The translations under genes were made by a program, and so were the position numbers. From JAQBQB01 sp963757185 (GTDB lineage: Bacteria > Gemmatimonadota > Gemmatimonadetes > Gemmatimonadales > Gemmatimonadaceae): a DNA stretch of 64,000 nt. Positions within the stretch are counted from its first letter, which is position 1, and every line of letters begins with the position of its first letter. The notes under the pieces are model-generated. The model saw only the letters and a program-made list of their open reading frames with translations. It had not been told where the DNA came from and did no database searches. This document shows positions 29,432 to 37,908 of this stretch, one piece after another. The stretch is from the NCBI GenBank assembly GCA_963757185.1, contig CAVWQI010000005.1, positions 1 to 64,000 on the forward strand, in the 5' to 3' direction.

Positions 29432-30055
29432 GTGAAACGCATTGCAGACTCTACGGTCCGGCGACTCTCGGCGTACCTCCGCTTTCTCGAGGACTTCGAG
29501 CAGCGCGGGCTGACCACTATATCGAGCGAAGAGCTCGCAAAACGCGGCGGCACGACCTCGGCGCAAGTGCGCAAGGACCTCTCGTTCTTCGGGTCCTTCG
29601 GCAAGCGCGGACTCGGCTACTCGGTGCCGGAGCTCGCCGGCAGGTTGCGCGAGATCCTCGGCCTCGGCCGCGAGTGGCGCGTGGTGATCGTCGGCGCCGG
29701 TAAGATCGGCGCGGCGCTCGCGCAGTACCGCGGCTTCCGCCAGCGCGGCTTCACCATACTCGCCGCGTACGACAACAACCCCGACAAGGTCGGCCGCAAG
29801 CTCGACGGAATCGCCATTCGCGACATCGCGCACCTCGAGCGCGACGCGCAACGCGAGCATCCGGACATCGTTGTCGTCACCGTGCCGGGCGAGGAAGCGC
29901 AGCGCGTCGTGGACATCGTGGTGCGGGCCGGCGTCAAGGCGATCCTCAACTTCGCGCCGACCCAGCTTCAAGCCCCGGCGGACGTGGCGATCAAGACGGT
30001 GAACATGGCGATGGAGCTCGAAGGATTGAGCTTCGCGCTCACGAACCGCGACTGA
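29432..30055 (+). CDS. rex: Redox-sensing transcriptional repressor Rex
   Basis: A 207-residue repressor that senses the NADH/NAD ratio. The N-terminal winged helix has RLSAYLRFLEDF and SSEELAKRGGTTSAQVRKDLSFFGSFGKRGLGY. The Rossmann domain has VVIVGAGKIGAALAQY, AAYDNNPDKVGR and a C-terminal swap helix. High NADH releases Rex from DNA. GTG 29432 is the start. An operator is in its own promoter region, so it is probably autoregulated. It converges on rsmA with a 17-base overlap. Confidence 0.96.
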   Translation: MKRIADSTVRRLSAYLRFLEDFEQRGLTTISSEELAKRGGTTSAQVRKDLSFFGSFGKRGLGYSVPELAGRLREILGLGREWRVVIVGAGKIGAALAQYRGFRQRGFTILAAYDNNPDKVGRKLDGIAIRDIAHLERDAQREHPDIVVVTVPGEEAQRVVDIVVRAGVKAILNFAPTQLQAPADVAIKTVNMAMELEGLSFALTNRD

Positions 30056-30863
30056 ACAGCTCCCGGCGAAGCTTGGCAAAATCCTCAGGTGACAGCGTCT
30101 CCGGCCGCACGGACGGCTCGATCGACGCGCGCGCCAGAGCGTCGTCGGCCGTTTCCGCGTCGAGCGACGCAATCGTGCGCACGACGCGCCGCATCTGCTT
30201 GCGACGCATTCCAAACGCGTCCAGCACGAAGCGCCGAAACGAGTCTTCGTCCGACGCGTTCACCACAGGGTCCGGCCGCGGCTCGATGACGACGACCGCG
30301 CTCTCGACCTTCGGCGGCGGATTGAACGAGCCGGGCGCGACGCGGAAGGCGATCCTCGCGGTCGCCACGGCCTGAACGTTCACCGACAGCGCGCCATAGG
30401 TCTTGGAGCCCGGCGGCGCGACGATCCGGTCGGCCACTTCGCGCTGCACGAGTAGCACGATGCGCGTCGGCCGCGGCGCTTCGAGGGCGTGAAAAAGAAT
30501 CGGCGTCGTGATGTAGTAGGGCACGTTGCCGATCAGCTTGAACGGTCCCTCCGCGAGCGACGCCAAGGACACGTCGAGCACGTCCGCTTCGACGATCGAG
30601 ACCGACGGTGTTCCGGCGTACCGCTCGCGCAGCCGCGCGGCGAGCGCACGATCGTACTCGACGAGCGCGAGCCGGCCGACTCGCGGCACGAGCGCCTCGG
30701 TGAGACTTCCCCGCCCCGGTCCGATCTCGATGACCGTGTCGCTTCCATTCGGATCGAGCGCGTCGACGATGCGCTCGAGGATGCGCCGATCGTCGAGAAA
30801 ATGTTGCCCGAGGCTTTTGCGGACCGGAGGCAGTCCGCGCGCCGAACGTGATTCGCGCGGCAT
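30039..30863 (-). CDS. rsmA: 16S rRNA dimethyladenosine transferase
   Basis: A 274-residue KsgA-type enzyme that dimethylates two adjacent adenosines near the 3' end of 16S rRNA. Visible are KSLGQHFLDDRRIL, the AdoMet motif VIEIGPGRGSLTEAL, the catalytic IGNVPYYITTPI and FNPPPKVESAVV. ATG 30863 was chosen; the longer frame lacks homology features. It follows rsbU by 13 bases and may share its transcript. Confidence 0.95.
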   Translation of the reverse strand: MPRESRSARGLPPVRKSLGQHFLDDRRILERIVDALDPNGSDTVIEIGPGRGSLTEALVPRVGRLALVEYDRALAARLRERYAGTPSVSIVEADVLDVSLASLAEGPFKLIGNVPYYITTPILFHALEAPRPTRIVLLVQREVADRIVAPPGSKTYGALSVNVQAVATARIAFRVAPGSFNPPPKVESAVVVIEPRPDPVVNASDEDSFRRFVLDAFGMRRKQMRRVVRTIASLDAETADDALARASIEPSVRPETLSPEDFAKLRRELFSRGS

Positions 30864-30876
30864 ATTGGTCGTGCGC

Positions 30877-32493
30877 TCAGCTGCGGACCAATACGATCGT
30901 GAGATCGTCCCGGAGCGCGGCTCCGTCGCGGTGTTCGTCCAGCGACTCGATGATCCGGTCGAGGATCGTCGAGGGCTCGGCGCCGGCGAACGACCGGACG
31001 ATCTGCAACACGGCATTTTCGCCGAGCCGCGCGCCCTCGCGGTTGCGGGCGTCGCTCACGCCGTCGGTGAACAGCACGAGGAGATCCTTCTCGCGGTTCC
31101 AGGGGCGGCTCACGGTCGCCGGCGCGCGCTCGTCCATGCCGAGCGGCGGATCGTTCGCCGGGAGGCGCTCGATGCCCTTCCCGGCGGTCCAGATGAACGC
31201 GTGCGGATGCCCGGTGTTCGCGTAGTGCAGCTCACCGGCGACGGGATCGATCACGGCGTAGAACGTCGAGATGAACATTTCCGTCATCGTGAGCTCTTCG
31301 CGCAGCGTTCCGGCGAGCGCCTGGAGCATCCTGCCCGGATCCGTCGTGGCCTGCGAGTGAATCGCCGACGCACTCATGGAGAGCGCCATGATCAGCGCCG
31401 CCTGGTAGCCATGCCCCGAGACGTCGCCGATCATCACTCCCGTGCGCGAGTTGCCGAGGTGAAACAGGTTGTAGAAGTCGCCGCCGACGCTCTCCGCCGG
31501 GATGACGCGCGCCGCCACGTTGGCGTCGGGCGCGACGATCCCGTTGTCGGGGAGCAGTTTCATCTGCAGGTCGTGCGCGAGTTGCATCTCGTGCGACAAC
31601 CGCTGCTGCTCGATCGACGCGCGAACGAGCCGCGCGTTCTGGATCGCCGTGCCTATCTGCGTCGCGATCGCCGCGATGAGCTTCTGATCCCCCGCCGTGA
31701 ACGGCTGCCCCGACCGCCGGTCGGAGAGGTTCACGACGCCGAGCGTCTCCGGCTCGCGCGGCACCGGCGCCGTCCACATGATCGGCACTGAGAGCATCGC
31801 CCCGCGGCGGTAGCTCGCCTCCTCGGGACAGAGCGATTCATCGCCCTCGAGCAGCGCCGGATGTCGCGAGCGAAAGACGCGCGCGCTGACGCTGCACGGA
31901 TCGTCGAACGAGATGGCGGGGACGTCGGCCACGTCGACGCCAAGCGCGGCCACCGCGCGCAGCATGTTGGTGCTGTTGTCGGCGACGAGCACGCTCGCGC
32001 GCCGCGCGCCGACCGTCTCCGAGACTTCCGAGAGAATCGTCTTCGTCGCCTCCTCGAGCGACACCGTGCGTCCGAGGATCTCGCTGATCGTGTAGAGGAG
32101 GTTGATCTCCTCGTAGCGCTCGGCCAGCTCGTTCGCCGCGTGTTCGACCTCGAGCGCGGACTGGAGGTATTGAGCGACGACGGGAAGGAGGAACTGCGTG
32201 AGCGCGCGAGGATCGCTCGAACCACCGTGGGAGGGACCGACGACAAGCCAGGCGCGCCGCGGGCCCGGAACGAGCGAGATCACTGCTTCACTCCGCTGCT
32301 CTCCATTTCCCCCTTCGACCGGCATGACATGCTGTTCGTCGCCTGGCGCCGGAAACCGATCGATCTCGGGTGACGCGCGCGTCGACGCGACGCGGACGAT
32401 GGAGTTGGGCTCGGCCGGACCGTGCATCCAGACGGCAGCCTCGCATTGCGTCGCGGTCTCGAACGCGACGAGGACGTGCGCGAGCTCGTTCAT
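30877..32493 (-). CDS. rsbU: Serine phosphatase RsbU-like, with GAF domain
   Basis: A 538-residue sensor phosphatase. A divergent N-terminal domain (1-120) is followed by a coiled linker, a GAF domain (about 150-290: ISEILGRTVSLEEATKTIL, DDPCSVSARVF) and a PP2C/SpoIIE phosphatase domain (about 310-538) with GGDFYNLFHLG, MIGDVSGHGYQAALIM and DGVSDARN. It should dephosphorylate the STAS antagonist encoded two genes away. ATG 32493 overlaps the kinase gene by four bases. Confidence 0.88.
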   Translation of the reverse strand: MNELAHVLVAFETATQCEAAVWMHGPAEPNSIVRVASTRASPEIDRFPAPGDEQHVMPVEGGNGEQRSEAVISLVPGPRRAWLVVGPSHGGSSDPRALTQFLLPVVAQYLQSALEVEHAANELAERYEEINLLYTISEILGRTVSLEEATKTILSEVSETVGARRASVLVADNSTNMLRAVAALGVDVADVPAISFDDPCSVSARVFRSRHPALLEGDESLCPEEASYRRGAMLSVPIMWTAPVPREPETLGVVNLSDRRSGQPFTAGDQKLIAAIATQIGTAIQNARLVRASIEQQRLSHEMQLAHDLQMKLLPDNGIVAPDANVAARVIPAESVGGDFYNLFHLGNSRTGVMIGDVSGHGYQAALIMALSMSASAIHSQATTDPGRMLQALAGTLREELTMTEMFISTFYAVIDPVAGELHYANTGHPHAFIWTAGKGIERLPANDPPLGMDERAPATVSRPWNREKDLLVLFTDGVSDARNREGARLGENAVLQIVRSFAGAEPSTILDRIIESLDEHRDGAALRDDLTIVLVRS

Positions 32494-32917
32494 TCGCGGT
32501 GCAGCGTCATGCGCACAACGCTGCCATGCGGGACCTCGATTCGCTCGACGCGGTCCATCAGCTTCCGCATCAGGAAGAGGCCGCGCCCGTCCTCGCGATC
32601 GATGTTGCCCGGTGTCGTCGGATCGACGACGGACGCGTCGAGGTCGAAGCCCTCGCCCTCGTCGGCGACTTCGACGACCAGCCGCTCCGAATCGACTTCG
32701 GCGCGCACGTGGACGTGCTTGGCCGGATCGTCCCCGTTGCCGCGCAGGATGGCGTTGGACAACGCCTCCGTGAGCGCGACGGGAACGTTGAGCATCAATT
32801 GTCGCTGGCCGTAGGCGAGCTCGATGCACTCGCGGCGCACCAGCTCTACGACGTTCTCGATGTATCGAACGTCGTTGGGGATATCGAGTTCGACGACCCG
32901 CGTGGGGTCGCCGCCAT
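32490..32917 (-). CDS. rsbW: RsbW-like anti-sigma serine kinase, 5' frameshift
   Basis: A GHKL-type kinase: ALTEALSNAILRGNG (N box), VADEGEGFD (G1) and DGRGLFLMRKLMDRV. Without correction the first start is GTG 32840, which removes the strand VVELDIPNDVRYIENVVELV that can be read upstream in frame. ATG 32917 joins that frame if one C is added in the run at 32904-32907 (G on the plus strand). This gives a 142-residue protein of normal size. It should phosphorylate the STAS antagonist and bind an unidentified sigma factor or effector. Confidence 0.75.
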
Positions 32918-32965
32918 GGTCGGGTGAGCCGCGCGGAGGCTCGACGGGACGACCGTCCGGGTGTG

Positions 32966-33298
32966 TCAGAAGCTCTTCAACGCTCGGTCACGGGTGTCGG
33001 CGATCTGGAACAGCGTATCCAGCTTCGTCAATTCGAACAGCGTCTTGAGATCGTCATTCAGATTCGCCAGGCGAAGCTCTCCGCCCTGTTCACGAATCTT
33101 TTTCGACAGCGACACGAGCACGCCCAGGCCGGAGCTGTCGATGTAGCCCGTCTGCGCGAAGTCGATCAGGAATCTTCGTTCGCCACGCTCGAGCTCGTCG
33201 AGAACCTTCTGCTTCAGCTCTTGGCGATTTCCCACGATGAGTTGCCCTTCCACGTCCACGACCACCACCTGCCCGTCCTTCTTGATCGAGAAGCTCAT
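32966..33298 (-). CDS. rsbV: Anti-sigma factor antagonist (STAS domain)
   Basis: A 110-residue STAS protein, MSFSIKKDGQVVVVDVEGQL..., with the phosphorylatable serine in GYIDSSGLGVLVSL. In partner switching the unphosphorylated form binds the kinase and frees the sigma factor. It starts overlapping the pta stop by four bases and is followed by the kinase and phosphatase genes. Confidence 0.92.
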   Translation of the reverse strand: MSFSIKKDGQVVVVDVEGQLIVGNRQELKQKVLDELERGERRFLIDFAQTGYIDSSGLGVLVSLSKKIREQGGELRLANLNDDLKTLFELTKLDTLFQIADTRDRALKSF

Positions 33299-34320
33299 GT
33301 CGTACTCTCCTGGCGGGCTTCGTTCACCGTCGTGACGCTCACGGATTGGAGCGCGGTCACAGCGGCCACGTTGAATATGTCATCTACTGCCGCGCCGCGC
33401 GAAAGATCGCTGCACGGCCTTCGCAATCCCTGCACGATCGGCCCGATCGCACTCGCGCGAGCCAGTCGTTGCACCAACTTGTACGCGATGTTGCCGGCGT
33501 CGAGTGACGGAAACACAAGTACGTTAGCGCGTCCCGCAACTGCGCTGCCTGGAGCCTTCCGATCCGCCACGGCCGAAGCGAGCGCTGCGTCTCCTTGCAA
33601 TTCTCCGTCCACCGCGAGCCCAGGCATTCTTTCCCTGACCTCGGCCAACGCCGCGCGAACCAGGTCGACCGATGCACCGGACGCGCTCCCGCGCGTACTG
33701 AACGAGAGAAACGCGACGATCGGTTCGTCGCCGACGATGCGGCGGCGATCGACGGCGGCGGCAATCGCGATGTCGGCAAGCTGCGTCGCCGTCGGATATC
33801 GAACGACGGCGCAATCGGCAAACGTCAAGACTTCTTCGCCCGGACCTCGGAACGCGTCCACCACCATGTAGAAGGCGCTGGAGACGGTGTGCACGCCCGC
33901 CGCCGGGCCGATGAGCCAGAGCGAAGCGCGGAGCACGTCGCCGGTCGTATGGACGGCACCCGCCACGCACCCGTCGGCTTGGCCCATCGCGACGATCGCG
34001 TCGGCGTAGTGCAGCGGAGTGTGGAGAATGGCCTGGCCCTGCTCTTTTGTGATCCCGCGAGCGGCGTGACGGCTCAGAAATTCGTTGAGCGCACTCTCCG
34101 GAAGTGGTTGACTGACAGGATCCAGCACCTCCACGCCGAGGGCCCGCACCGCGTCGTGCGTTTCAGGGGCCAATGGGTCGAGCACGACGATTGGGCGTAC
34201 GATTTCCCGACGCGCCAGCTCGACAACGGCGAGTCGTGTGCGGTCATCGGCCGACTCGGGGAACACGATGCGCCGCGCGGCCGCCGCCGCGCGCGAGTGC
34301 AGCCCCGCGAGGAAGCTCAT
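33295..34320 (-). CDS. pta: Phosphate acetyltransferase
   Basis: A 341-residue enzyme of the PTA_PTB family that converts acetyl-CoA and phosphate to acetyl phosphate. It has RIVFPESADDRTRLAV, an ADGCVAGAVHTTGDVLRA region, VLTFADCAVV, FLSFSTRGSA and VLVFPSLDAGNIAYKLVQRL. It is the short form without the regulatory N-terminal domains. No acetate kinase is adjacent. The overlap with rsbV means the switch proteins may be co-expressed with it. Confidence 0.92.
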   Translation of the reverse strand: MSFLAGLHSRAAAAARRIVFPESADDRTRLAVVELARREIVRPIVVLDPLAPETHDAVRALGVEVLDPVSQPLPESALNEFLSRHAARGITKEQGQAILHTPLHYADAIVAMGQADGCVAGAVHTTGDVLRASLWLIGPAAGVHTVSSAFYMVVDAFRGPGEEVLTFADCAVVRYPTATQLADIAIAAAVDRRRIVGDEPIVAFLSFSTRGSASGASVDLVRAALAEVRERMPGLAVDGELQGDAALASAVADRKAPGSAVAGRANVLVFPSLDAGNIAYKLVQRLARASAIGPIVQGLRRPCSDLSRGAAVDDIFNVAAVTALQSVSVTTVNEARQESTT

Positions 34321-34799
34321 CTCGATGAGAGGCGCTTCTCGAGCGCGGCCGCGACGGCCGGATGCACCAGGCTCGAGACGTCGCCGCCGTAGCGGGCGAT
34401 CTCGCGGACGAGACTCGCGCTGATGTACGTCGTGTCCAGCGACGGAACCATGAACACGGTCTCGAGCTTGGGCGACAGGTGGCGGTTCATGAGCGCCATC
34501 TGATACTCGTACTCGAAGTCGCTCACGGCTCGGAGCCCGCGGATGAGAAGCTGGGCTCCCTCCTTCTCGGCGAACTCGACGAGAAGGCCGTCGAAGCTCT
34601 TGACCGTGATGCGCGGCTCGTTGGACATCGTCGCGCGAATCAAGTCGACCCGCTCCTGCGCGGTGAACACCGGCTGCTTCGACGAGTTGGTCGCGACGGC
34701 GACGACAAGTCGATCCACGTATTCCAGACTCCGCAGCATGAGATCTTCATGGCCGCGCGTGATCGGGTCGAAGCTGCCGGCGTAGAGAGCGGTTCGCAT
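34317..34799 (-). CDS. coaD: Phosphopantetheine adenylyltransferase
   Basis: A 160-residue enzyme of coenzyme A synthesis. YAGSFDPITRGHEDLMLR is the nucleotidyltransferase (T/H)xGH motif, followed by LIRGLRAVSDFEYEYQMA and ISASLVREIA. ATG 34799 follows rsmD closely, a common bacterial pairing. It overlaps pta by four bases, an apt link as both act around coenzyme A. Confidence 0.96.
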   Translation of the reverse strand: MRTALYAGSFDPITRGHEDLMLRSLEYVDRLVVAVATNSSKQPVFTAQERVDLIRATMSNEPRITVKSFDGLLVEFAEKEGAQLLIRGLRAVSDFEYEYQMALMNRHLSPKLETVFMVPSLDTTYISASLVREIARYGGDVSSLVHPAVAAALEKRLSSR

Positions 34800-34839
34800 A
34801 GCGGGGAGAATTATAGTCCGACTCGGACCACCCCGCTGG

Positions 34840-35361
34840 TCACCGTTCCAACCCGTAAAAACTGATCGTCGTCCCGCCGTAGCGCCTCGTATCCGGTTCG
34901 CCGGGCAGACGCTCGCCCGACCGGTGCTCGACGCCGAGAATGGAGGCGAAAGGCGTGTCGAGCCAACGCTCCGCGAGGCGCGTCGCCAACTCCAGATCGT
35001 AGGGAGGGTCGGCGAACGCGACGTCGTAGTCTCGGGCGGCGAGCTTGGCGACGAATCGAAGCGCGTCGGCGCGATGAATGACGGCCGAGCCGCCGGCTCC
35101 GAGTCGGTCGGCGTTGGCGCGAATCGTCGCGATGCTCTCCGGCGAGTTCTCGACGAGATCCGCGACGGCAGCGCCGCGCGAGAGCGCTTCCAGCCCCAGA
35201 GCGCCCGAACCGGCGAACAGGTCGAGGACGCGTGCATCCGGGAGCCACGGGCCGACGATACTCATCCACGCCTCTCGAACGCGATCGCCAGTGGGCCGAA
35301 CACCGGCGTCTTTTGGTGCGTCGATTCTTCGCCCGCGCCAGCGGCCGGCGACGATCCGCAC
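34840..35361 (-). CDS. rsmD: 16S rRNA (guanine966-N2)-methyltransferase
   Basis: A 173-residue enzyme: MRIVAGRWRGRRIDAP, RPTGDRVREAWMSIV, the AdoMet motif VLDLFAGSGALGLEALSRG and the catalytic FADPPYDL. It lies between recJ and coaD, as in many genomes. Confidence 0.94.
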   Translation of the reverse strand: MRIVAGRWRGRRIDAPKDAGVRPTGDRVREAWMSIVGPWLPDARVLDLFAGSGALGLEALSRGAAVADLVENSPESIATIRANADRLGAGGSAVIHRADALRFVAKLAARDYDVAFADPPYDLELATRLAERWLDTPFASILGVEHRSGERLPGEPDTRRYGGTTISFYGLER

Positions 35362-35370
35362 GCGTGCGCT

Positions 35371-37134
35371 CTAGCCGCGGAAGTCGGCCAGGCGAGCCTG
35401 GAGCCGCGACTCTCCGTTCCAGATGTCGCGCTCGAGGCGGTACGCGACGTCGATCGTCGCGCCTTCGTTCACCTCGCGAAGCCGCGGGCCCATTCCCCAT
35501 CCGAGCGCGGTGAGGCGACGGTCGCCGTCGGAAAGAACCAGCTTGAGACCGTCGGTGCCGACCACGCGCGGCGCCGCGGCGACGGTGAGTCCGCGCGTCA
35601 ACAACAGCGGCGACGGGTTCCCCATCCCGCACGGCTCGAGGTGGCGAAGCAGCGACTCGAGGTCGTCGTTCACCTGCTCGAGCGGCACCTCGAGGTCGAT
35701 GCGAAGCTCGGGGACGAGATCGTCTTCCGTGAGTCGCGACCGAGCGACCTCGTTGAACCGCGCGGCGAAGGCGTCAACCTGGTCGGCGGCGATCGTGACT
35801 CCCGCGGCGGAACGGTGTCCCCCGAAACGGAGCAGCAAATCGCGGCACTCCGTGAGGCCGCCGTGCAAATCGAACGCGCTGATCGAGCGGCCGGATCCCT
35901 TACCCGTGTCACCCTCGAGCGCGATGAGCATCGTCGGTCGGCCGAACTCCTCGACCACCCGCGACGCGACGATGCCGATGACGCCGGGGTGCCACCCCTG
36001 CTCCGCGAGCACGATGCCGTACGTCGACGCCAGATCGAGCGCAGTGACACGCTCGCGAACCTGCTCGAGCGTCGCGCGATCGATCTCCTGCCGGCGCGCG
36101 TTCAACTCCTCGAGCTCGCGGGCGATCGGGTTGGCCTCCTGGTCGCTCGTCGAGAGCAGCAGCTCCACGCCGCGCAGCGCGCTCTCGAGACGCCCGGCGG
36201 CATTGAGCCGCGGCGCGAGGATGAATCCGACTCGCCCAGCGGTGAGCGCGCGGCCCTCCAACCCCGTCGCGCGAATCATCGCGCGGATGCCGGGTCGCAC
36301 CGGTTCGTTGAGCAGTCGCAGGCCGTAGCGCACGAGCACTCGATTCTCACCGCGCAGTGGCGCGACGTCGGCGATCGTCGCCAGGGCCACGAGGTCGAGC
36401 ATGGCGAAAACGGAGTTGACGTTCCCGTTCATCGCACGCGTGACGGCCAGCGCGAGCTTGAACGCCACGCCGACGGCCGCGAGGTCCTTGTCGGGCGACG
36501 GACATCCCGGGCGCTTCGGGTTGAGCACGGCGTACGCCGCCGGCAACGGACCGCTCGGGAGGTGGTGGTCGGCGACGATCACGTCGACTCCAGCGGATTG
36601 CAGCCGGTCGATCGGCGCGTGCGCGCTCGTTCCGCAATCGCACGTGACGACGAGGCTCGCCCCGCATGCCTCCGCCGCGCGCACACCCGCGTCCCCGAGG
36701 TCGTAGCCGTCCGTGAGCCGCCGCGGAATGAAAGGCACGACGGTGCCGCCGAGCGAGCGGAGCGTCCGCACCATGAGCGTCGTCGAGCAGATGCCGTCGA
36801 CGTCGTAGTCGCCGTGGACGAGAATGGTTTCCTTGTCCCGTACGGCGCGCGCGATGCGCTCGACCGCCCGATCGAGGTCGGCGAGTTGTGCTGGCTCGTG
36901 TAGATGATCGAGGCGAGGCCGGAGGTACGCTTTGGCGTGATCCGGCTCGCCGAACCCGCGAATGGCAAGGAGGCGACAGACCGCGTGCGGCAGACGGAGC
37001 TCTTCCTTGAGCTGCGCGACGATCGCCGGATCCGGCTCCTGCGGCAACAACCACCTGCCGCGGGAACGGATGGGGGGACGGCGGGAGGGGGACGCGACGA
37101 CCGCGGAAACCTCGGAAGCGCTCACGACAAACAA
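35371..37134 (-). CDS. recJ: Single-stranded-DNA-specific exonuclease RecJ
   Basis: A 587-residue 5'-3' exonuclease of the DHH family. Motifs: VHGDYDVDGICSTTLM, TCDCGTSAH, VIVADHHLPSG, NPKRPGCPSPDKDLAAVGVAFKLA and, in the DHHA1 domain, GRSISAFDLHGGL...FGGHRSAAGVT. A C-terminal OB domain follows. The start may lie a little inside 37134. It works with recombination and mismatch repair. Confidence 0.95.
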   Translation of the reverse strand: MFVVSASEVSAVVASPSRRPPIRSRGRWLLPQEPDPAIVAQLKEELRLPHAVCRLLAIRGFGEPDHAKAYLRPRLDHLHEPAQLADLDRAVERIARAVRDKETILVHGDYDVDGICSTTLMVRTLRSLGGTVVPFIPRRLTDGYDLGDAGVRAAEACGASLVVTCDCGTSAHAPIDRLQSAGVDVIVADHHLPSGPLPAAYAVLNPKRPGCPSPDKDLAAVGVAFKLALAVTRAMNGNVNSVFAMLDLVALATIADVAPLRGENRVLVRYGLRLLNEPVRPGIRAMIRATGLEGRALTAGRVGFILAPRLNAAGRLESALRGVELLLSTSDQEANPIARELEELNARRQEIDRATLEQVRERVTALDLASTYGIVLAEQGWHPGVIGIVASRVVEEFGRPTMLIALEGDTGKGSGRSISAFDLHGGLTECRDLLLRFGGHRSAAGVTIAADQVDAFAARFNEVARSRLTEDDLVPELRIDLEVPLEQVNDDLESLLRHLEPCGMGNPSPLLLTRGLTVAAAPRVVGTDGLKLVLSDGDRRLTALGWGMGPRLREVNEGATIDVAYRLERDIWNGESRLQARLADFRG

Positions 37135-37164
37135 ACTAGGTGACGTTCCCAGCCCCTACAATCA

Positions 37165-37869
37165 TCAATCCGCCGCGTACAACATCACTCCGCAACCTTC
37201 GCAGATCACCGTCGCCCCGGTACCGGTCATCGAGCTGCGTCGCTGCATTGGAATCATCGTGTCGCAGTTGGCGCACGACGGGCCGCGCAACGGAAACACG
37301 GCGGGTCCGGCCTTTCGCGAGCGAATGCGATCGTACGTCGAGAGCAGGCTGCGCGGCACGGCCGTGGCCTTCGCATTCCGGGCGGCGCGCGCCTCGGCGA
37401 TTTGCGCCTCGAGCGCCGCGCGATCGGCCGCGAGCGACGCGTGCTTTTCCGCTTGCGCGGTCTCGAGATCGGCGACGATTTGCGACCTGTCGTCGGCCAA
37501 CTTTCGCGCGGCGCTGAACCGTTGGCCGATGGCCGCCAACTCGCGTTCGTCCTCGTCGATCATCCGCTTTGCTTGCTCGAGCTGCGCCGTCGCGGCGGTC
37601 GCCTCGCGCATCGAGGTCACCGTGTTGAGGGCCGCTTGATTCTTTTCCTGCAGCGCGCGATGCTGGGCGACGCGCCCAGCGACGTCGTGTCGGCGGCGCT
37701 CCTCCGCGTCGGCCGTCTGCGTCGCTTGCTCGAGTAGCGCCTGCGCGGCGTCGCGTTCCTTCGCCAACGCCTCGAGTTGCGGTCCCAACTGCGCGAGTTG
37801 GGTTTCGAGGTGGCGAATGGCGAGGTCATCGTCCTGCAGAGCCAACAGTGCGCCAACGTCTGGGTGCAC
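37165..37869 (-). CDS. CT398-type coiled-coil zinc-ribbon protein
   Basis: A 234-residue protein with a long antiparallel coiled coil (about 10-175) and a C-terminal C4 zinc ribbon, CANCDTMIP...VICEGCGVML. This is the CT398/HP0958-like family. Members have been tied to RNA stability and flagellar or secretion gene expression in some bacteria, but the role is not general. It is set between recJ and dnaG. Confidence 0.85.
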   Translation of the reverse strand: MHPDVGALLALQDDDLAIRHLETQLAQLGPQLEALAKERDAAQALLEQATQTADAEERRRHDVAGRVAQHRALQEKNQAALNTVTSMREATAATAQLEQAKRMIDEDERELAAIGQRFSAARKLADDRSQIVADLETAQAEKHASLAADRAALEAQIAEARAARNAKATAVPRSLLSTYDRIRSRKAGPAVFPLRGPSCANCDTMIPMQRRSSMTGTGATVICEGCGVMLYAAD

Positions 37870-37908
37870 GAGTCCTCCAAACCAGCAGTGAGGTTGTCGT
37901 AGGCAGGA

